This document shows positions 59,080 to 64,000 of a stretch of 64,000 nt of DNA, in pieces. Each line of letters starts with the position of its first letter. Within the stretch, counting starts at the first letter, position 1. The stretch lies in the NCBI RefSeq assembly GCF_000315625.1, contig NW_005434640.1:5971-69970 (forward strand), in the 5' to 3' direction. Both the position numbers and the translations under genes were made by a program. Source of the DNA: Guillardia theta CCMP2712. Lineage: Eukaryota; Cryptophyceae; Pyrenomonadales; Geminigeraceae. The notes beneath the pieces are model-generated. The model had not been told where the DNA came from and searched no databases. It was given only the letters and a program-made list of their open reading frames with translations.

Positions 59080-60749
59080 TCAAATTTTGAACCGCCCGTT
59101 GCTATCAAACAAGGAGGCTACACGATGCAGCTCGCTTCTGGACACCAGCCTGTCTCCGTTGACATCCACCGCATGGAGCGCAGTGTGAAGTCCTTCTGCT
59201 GGGACCCCCAGCGCTCTCAGCGCCAGCATCACCTCGTTAGGGTCCAGTATCCCGTTGCCGTCCTTGTCGAACCTCTCGAACACTCGGTCGATCCCCTCGA
59301 GCGAGAGAGCGCTGACGTAGCTGTCAAACGCTCCACCGTCAGCCCCAGCTAGTTCCCAGCCAAAGTGACTCACCTCGTCTCCACCGCAGCCTCCTTGGGC
59401 TTGACCTGCTGCTTGGCAAAGATCCTCTCGCGATCCAGCTGCTGGAAGCGACTCGAGCCGTCGGAATGCCGCCGAAACTCGATATCATGCAAGATGTCTT
59501 CGACGCCATGATCAGAAGACCTCGGCTCCTGCGAGCTGCTGCAGGTCTTCCGTCCCGCTCCTACTTCCTCTGACTTGTCATGGCTGTGATGATGATGACG
59601 ATGATGGTGATGGTGATGTTCAGCATGATGCTCCCCGTGAACTAGCCGGTAGGCCTTGCTGAACTCAGCCTTGCTGATCCTCTGATCCCTGTTCACATCC
59701 AGCTGTCTCAGGAGGGTTTCCATCTCCTCCTCCTTGGCCCCGACCATCTTGAGCGCGTACCGGGCCTCTTCGAAGCTGAGGAACCCGTTGCAGTCCCTGT
59801 CACAGTAGTCGAACACCTTCGGAAGATCCTGACGGCTGCAACGCTTGTCACCCATCCCTCACACCACCCTCTCCTCCTCACCTGCTCACTGCCGGGGCCG
59901 GAGCCCGCCGGTCCAGGTCACTCAGACTCTTCCAAGGGTTGGTGATCCACTTCGCACGACAGCTGACAGGCTGAGCCTCCACGGGCTTCAGTGAGATCCC
60001 CTCGGTCTGCAGCTGGAGGAGAGCTAGGGCCTTGAACTCTCGCTTGCTGATCACTCCGTCGGCGTTGGTGTCGATGAGACGGAAGACCGGCTCCAGCTTC
60101 TCCTCCGGCAGCCCCAGAGCTGCCAGCGCCCTCATGGCCTCCTCCTTGTCCAGCACTCCATTGTGATCCAGGTCGCAGCGGTGGAACAAATTCCTCAGGT
60201 ACTTCATGTCAAACGCTCCGGCGCTGCCGACCCGCAGTCAGAGCAGCTGCTTGAAGAGCATGCGAGGTAACAACTGACCTGCCTCCCTCCCCTGGTGAGC
60301 TCTGTCCGCTAGATGATCGACTGCCGCTCCTGCTCGATCGCCTTGAAGTGCTCCCCTCCTCGCTGCTGTAGCCGGCCGACAGCTCACTGTGCCTATGAAC
60401 CACCGTGAGGAGAACCAACAGGTCAAACGCGCCCCCACCTCTGAGTCTTGCGGAACTCCCGGTAGGACACGTCTGACCTCCTCCTGTGGGGGCTCTGTCC
60501 TCGGCCCAAGTGCTCTTCGAACTTCTCTGGGCTCGGGGTCCTGCTGGAGCTCCTGGACGACCTTGGCCTGACCTCCTGCTCCTCCAGCAGCTGAAGCTTC
60601 TCCGGCCTTACCAAGATGGTCTTGCCGCCTCCAAGCTTTATCTCTACCTTGCCTCCCAGGAAGTCGTTCACCAGGGCTCTCTCGCCATTGTACTGGGGGG
60701 CACTTCGCAGCCCGTCGACTAGGACGCTCTGTCCCACTTTGAAGCTCAT
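59080..60749 (-). CDS. Six-EF-hand calcium-binding protein with SH3-like N-domain and His-rich linker
   Basis: Five exons in phase: 60749-60439 (ATG), 60392-60279, 60223-59890, 59843-59374 and 59320-59080 (stop), about 489 residues. The N-terminal 60 residues form a small KOW/SH3-like unit (MSFKVGQSVLVDGLRSAP, VEIKLGGGKTILVRPEKL). A Ser/Arg-rich linker follows (SSRSSSRTPSPEK). Six EF-hand loops come in pairs: DLDHNGVLDKEE, DTNADGVISKRE; DRDCNGFLSFEE, DVNRDQRISKAE; DKDGNGILDPNE, DVNGDRLVSRSE. Most keep Asp at 1, Gly at 6 and Glu at 12, so several should bind Ca2+; the fourth (Arg/Asp/Gln in the middle) is degenerate. Between loops four and five lies a His-rich run (HHHHHHRHHHHSH) in frame with a trinucleotide repeat. 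A Ca2+ sensor or scaffold is inferred. Confidence 0.85.
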
Positions 60750-60973
60750 CGCCTGTCAAAGGGCATACGGTCAGTCGATGAAGAAACATCATGACACTTC
60801 CTCTCAGTCCTCTCCTACTAGGCCTGTCTCAATGCACCTCAGTCTCCTTAGCTCTACAGCCTCCTCCTCAGTCTCTCTTCTCCTTCCCCATCTGCGGCCG
60901 CGTGCGGCGTCGACCCGACAGTTGTTCGTGCAGCAGCCTCCGCTCGCTGTTGCTTTGATATGTCAGTGAGTGA

Positions 60974-61060
60974 GTGCTTCCCTCCGTTCCCCTCCTAGTA
61001 CCGACGGTACCCCCGTACCCCCCTATAGTAGGCTCTCATCCCATCATGAGAGGGTGGGTA
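60974..61060 (-). promoter_or_regulatory. C-rich TACCCC tract upstream of the EF-hand gene
   Basis: GACGGTACCCCCGTACCCCCC on the + strand (61004-61024), about 260 bp upstream of the ATG at 60749. Confidence 0.35.
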
Positions 61061-61074
61061 GGGGTATTCGGCTC

Positions 61075-61560
61075 GGAGCATGAGACCATGATGATGACAG
61101 GTGGCAGTGACTCCGAGACCCCCCGATCACTACCAGAATATTTTACTCATCGAAGAGTGCCTCTATCTTGTGCCTGCTGGCGCCGGCTCGACCTCCAACT
61201 CCGACTGGCCGAGTGACTCCGAGCCTGAGACTCTCGGAGACTCAGTGACAGCGAGTCCGAGCCGGGAGGCTCCGGGAGCCACTGCCGAGGTCACGGACTC
61301 GCCGGAGTCATCCGAGTCGGACGGCGATCATGAGTCAAGTCCTCGGAGCTTGGCTTGAATCGGAGCATTATGTCTTCAACGGTTCAACGGTTCCAACTGA
61401 ACTGATAGTCACGGAGGCTGATCCACGGATCAAGCCGCAGTGTACTGCCGCGGGGTCCCCGGAGGCCAGGCCCGGCGGGGGCCGGCCCGGGGGGCATTAC
61501 GTTCGCTTGTTGGTTTTGGGGTTCTTTTTCCTGTGGGGCTCTGATACAGGCGTGGTAGAG
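61075..61560. repeat. GC-extreme block E10
   Basis: Built of GACTCCGAG, GAGACTCTCGGAGACTC, GACTCGCCGGAGTC and CGGAGCTTGG words with a GGGCCGGCCCGGGG right end. Unlike other blocks the GAGTC/GACTC word dominates. Right of it the sequence becomes AT-rich. Confidence 0.6.
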
Positions 61561-61699
61561 TTTGAAGAGGGAAATGCACAGGGGTGGGTCCTGTAATACT
61601 AATTTATTTGTTTTAATGGTACAAATTACAATACTTTTAAGAGTCCAGCATTTTATGATGGTAGACCCCCCGAGCCCCCCCCCCCTCCCTTCAGCCCTC

Positions 61700-63320
61700 T
61701 CGCGATGGTGCAGGGATATGCACAACGCTAATCAATGACGAAGACGGATAGACCATCAAGATTCGAAGTTAATGTCGATGAGATATCTTGATAGCACGGT
61801 CGTTGTGTTGCTTTTGTGAATACAATCATCATTATCGTAATCTAATCTTGCAAGTTCAGAATCAAGCACCATCCAAGTGTTGCTGTGATGATTTTTCATT
61901 CGCATAGTCGACAATGTTATGTTTTATCAATAAACAAATGCTTGAGATGTAAAGTATTGCACTAGATATCCAGTGCTGTTTGTCAAAGCAGCTCAACCTT
62001 CACTCGTGCCCTCACAAACAAGATGGGACAACGAGCATCCTGCTCTTGCCTCATCATAGTGTAATCAAGGATTTTGATTTTGCATAGTTCAAGATATTTG
62101 ATGTTAGAAATTTTGTGCCTCAGATTTACAGTATACATTTGAATGGGAGCGGCAACATGTTTCACGGGCATTGGCAAGGTGTATGAACATCCAACTAGGG
62201 TCACGAAAGCATGAACTGAGCTGAGTGTACGTGTTCTATCAAGCACGATTCAAAGCTCATGGCCCTGCTTTGAAGCGCGGTTCGTTCGGAACCTTGCAAC
62301 CTGCATGCTGTGGACTGATATGATGTTCAGAACTCTAGAGTGTTGTAGACAGTAGCAGCTTCGCATGCAGCGAGTAGCAATACTCTGTAACACGATTGTT
62401 CTCGGTCAAGGCATCAACAGACGGTACGCATTTCATTAAGCATGATTTGGAATTAGTTTACTTGCAAGAGAACTCCTGTGCACATGACTCTGCAACTGCG
62501 CTGGAAAGTTGCATGCAGATCTCAGCATGATGATGTGACGCAGAAAAGCTCACTCCATACAGGTTGTCAACTCTCACGATGTAAGGATATGAAGTCAAGC
62601 TATGTATGCAACATTGAGATACGTTGCTTCAGAAGTGATCCACTGTCATGAATTCTCATGAATTCATTCAAATCGTCTTTTCTCCACATGTTGAGCACCA
62701 ACAGCAAGTATTCGATACACTTAGATCATCCCTACATAATTTTCTTTTGTCGTAAAACTTGTCTGCTGTCGATATCGTCACGAGCATGTAATATCTTACA
62801 TGTGTTCATTGTTCTGCTAGGAAGGAAGGTGCCAAGGAAAAAAATGCCGTGTTGCTTGTTCATGTGGATGCACGATGCTTACCTGATACACAAACATGAG
62901 AAGATCAATCTTCACTTGATCTCAGCCTCACCGTGATTCGTGATGGGATCTGTTTTTGAGAAACAGATTGCCGCTAACAGTTTGCACGTCTTCAACAATG
63001 TTGTTCAAGCTGGAATTGGGGTTCTAAACAATCTAGACAATATAACGTCTGTCATCAACCTGTATGTGGAGTAGCAATGCCAACCTGAGTGCATCACCAC
63101 ATGTAATATGTGCAAGTGCAGCGTTGAAAAGGGCAGAGCTTTGGGCATCCTGATCCATGCACGATGACTGCTCGCCGGGAAGCAGGATCTGTCACTAAAG
63201 TATCAGAGTTGCAAAGTGAGCATGCATACCACTCAAACCCACCATCTTTGATTCTCATGTTTGACCTTTGTCACCATGTTGGTCTTGGCATCTTTCAGTA
63301 GCCTGATGGTCGCTGGATGG
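61700..63320. other. AT-richer stretch with no supported gene
   Basis: Only short frames with no splice-site support. Composition is closer to the local intergenic average than the GC blocks. Nothing recognisable was found on either strand. Confidence 0.5.
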
Positions 63321-63329
63321 GCAACATTC

Positions 63330-63800
63330 ATCATGCATCGAGAGGGAGGGATGGGTTGGGGATTCCTTACCACCCACCCCCTGATCCCAAGATTGAGTGC
63401 CGTATCGACCACCCTCCTGTTTTAGGGAATTATGACACATGAGCAAGGGTGGGTACCTTACGTTAAAGTTCAAATTTTGAATACACGCCTCTGACCAGGG
63501 GTTATGCCTGCTGTATCCAACAGAGAAAAGCATGGGTGGGTCGATAGGATTTTCGGTACTGTTCTTGTACCACGAAGGCGTGTAGAATTGATTTTATTGT
63601 CGTCATGCAGTACAGTTTGAATCTAAGAATAGCACGCCGCCGATACAAATTTCTGCATGCAAATACTTGGAATAAAAGGTTCACAACCTACCCTTGCCCC
63701 AGCCAAGTCGCCCACCCGACCTACTCTTTTCCCATGGGAGAGTGAGGGTGGGGTCTACTCCAGGCAAGGGCAGAAGACCCCCAGGCGCCATCAGGGGGGG
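63330..63800. promoter_or_regulatory. C-rich CCACCC/GGGTGG tract
   Basis: Repeated GGGTGGGT, ACCACCCACCCCC and AGTGAGGGTGGGGTC words; resembles the tracts upstream of other genes, with the dependent gene probably beyond the right edge. Confidence 0.3.
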
Positions 63801-63894
63801 AAGGACTGGTACAAATTGCAATTAGAGCCGTGTCCATGATTAGTACCAGAAGGACAGGATCGAGAATTAACTAAAGCTATAAGCGAACGTAATG

Positions 63895-64000
63895 GGGGCG
63901 GCAGTGATCGTGACTGAGTACCCGGGAAAAAAAAAAAAAACCGGCGGTATGCGTGCCTCGCGCGGCCCGCAGCAACTGACTTGAACTGAATTTTGAGTAC
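63895..64000. repeat. Start of GC-extreme block E11 (truncated by the window end)
   Basis: After GTACCCGGG and a 14-base poly(A) run, the sequence turns to CCGGCGGTATGCGTGCC, CGCGCGGCCCGC and ends in GAATTTTGAGTAC, a variant of the AACTTTGAGTAAAG edge motif. Confidence 0.45.

Overview
This window is eukaryotic nuclear DNA. Its genes are split by many short GT-AG introns, there is no operon layout, and simple repeats fill the introns and intergenic spacers. It encodes SAS-6 (centriole/basal body), a NOC3-type ribosome-biogenesis protein, a SET methyltransferase, a voltage-gated K+ channel and an RWP-RK factor. It also encodes a small protein with a signal peptide, a Phe-containing transit-like segment and one membrane span, which is what a plastid protein of secondary red origin looks like. 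I infer a flagellated unicellular alga, most like a cryptophyte such as Guillardia; the species is an inference, not a database match. Introns are often only 39-60 nt.

Layout. 0.3-1.0 kb: fragment of an unrecognised minus-strand gene. 1.4-6.0 kb (-): Kelch/beta-sandwich gene with large repeat-filled introns. 6.5-13 kb: three GC-extreme non-coding blocks alternating with an unrecognised ORF, a SAP-domain gene and a broken coiled-coil gene. 13-14.4 kb (+): gene interrupted by an assembly gap. 14.9-19.5 kb (-): long coiled-coil/IQ protein. 20.2-21.2 kb (-): RPQTA-motif protein. 21.4-29.0 kb: an inverted duplication, two nearly identical quinone-oxidoreductase-like genes facing each other around a 3.8 kb spacer with an unrecognised gene, and GC-extreme blocks at three of the four arm ends. 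30.4-32.4 kb (+): Kv channel. 32.4-36.1 kb (-): large unrecognised protein. 37.0-39.9 kb (+): SAS-6. 40.4-41.5 kb (+): secreted protein. 42.5-43.0 kb (+): plastid-type small membrane protein. 43.5-44.2 kb (-): RWP-RK. 46.1-46.9 kb (+): PH-like protein, followed by two small ORFs. 48.2-50.8 kb (-) and 50.9-55.1 kb (+): divergent SET and NOC3 genes. 56.2-58.7 kb (+): NIPA-type transporter with a Cys-rich ectodomain. 59.1-60.7 kb (-): six-EF-hand protein. 61-64 kb: GC-extreme block and gene-poor sequence.

The genes are ordinary single-copy neighbours with no shared pathway apparent, although SAS-6, the coiled-coil/IQ protein and the RPxxA-motif proteins would fit a cytoskeletal or ciliary theme (inference). 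The least explained component is a family of roughly eleven GC-extreme, palindrome-rich, apparently non-coding blocks occupying about a tenth of the window, together with a recurrent TACCCC-rich sequence upstream of many start codons. Exon models were built by hand from splice motifs and phase agreement; where a chain of exons keeps phase throughout I give it higher confidence.
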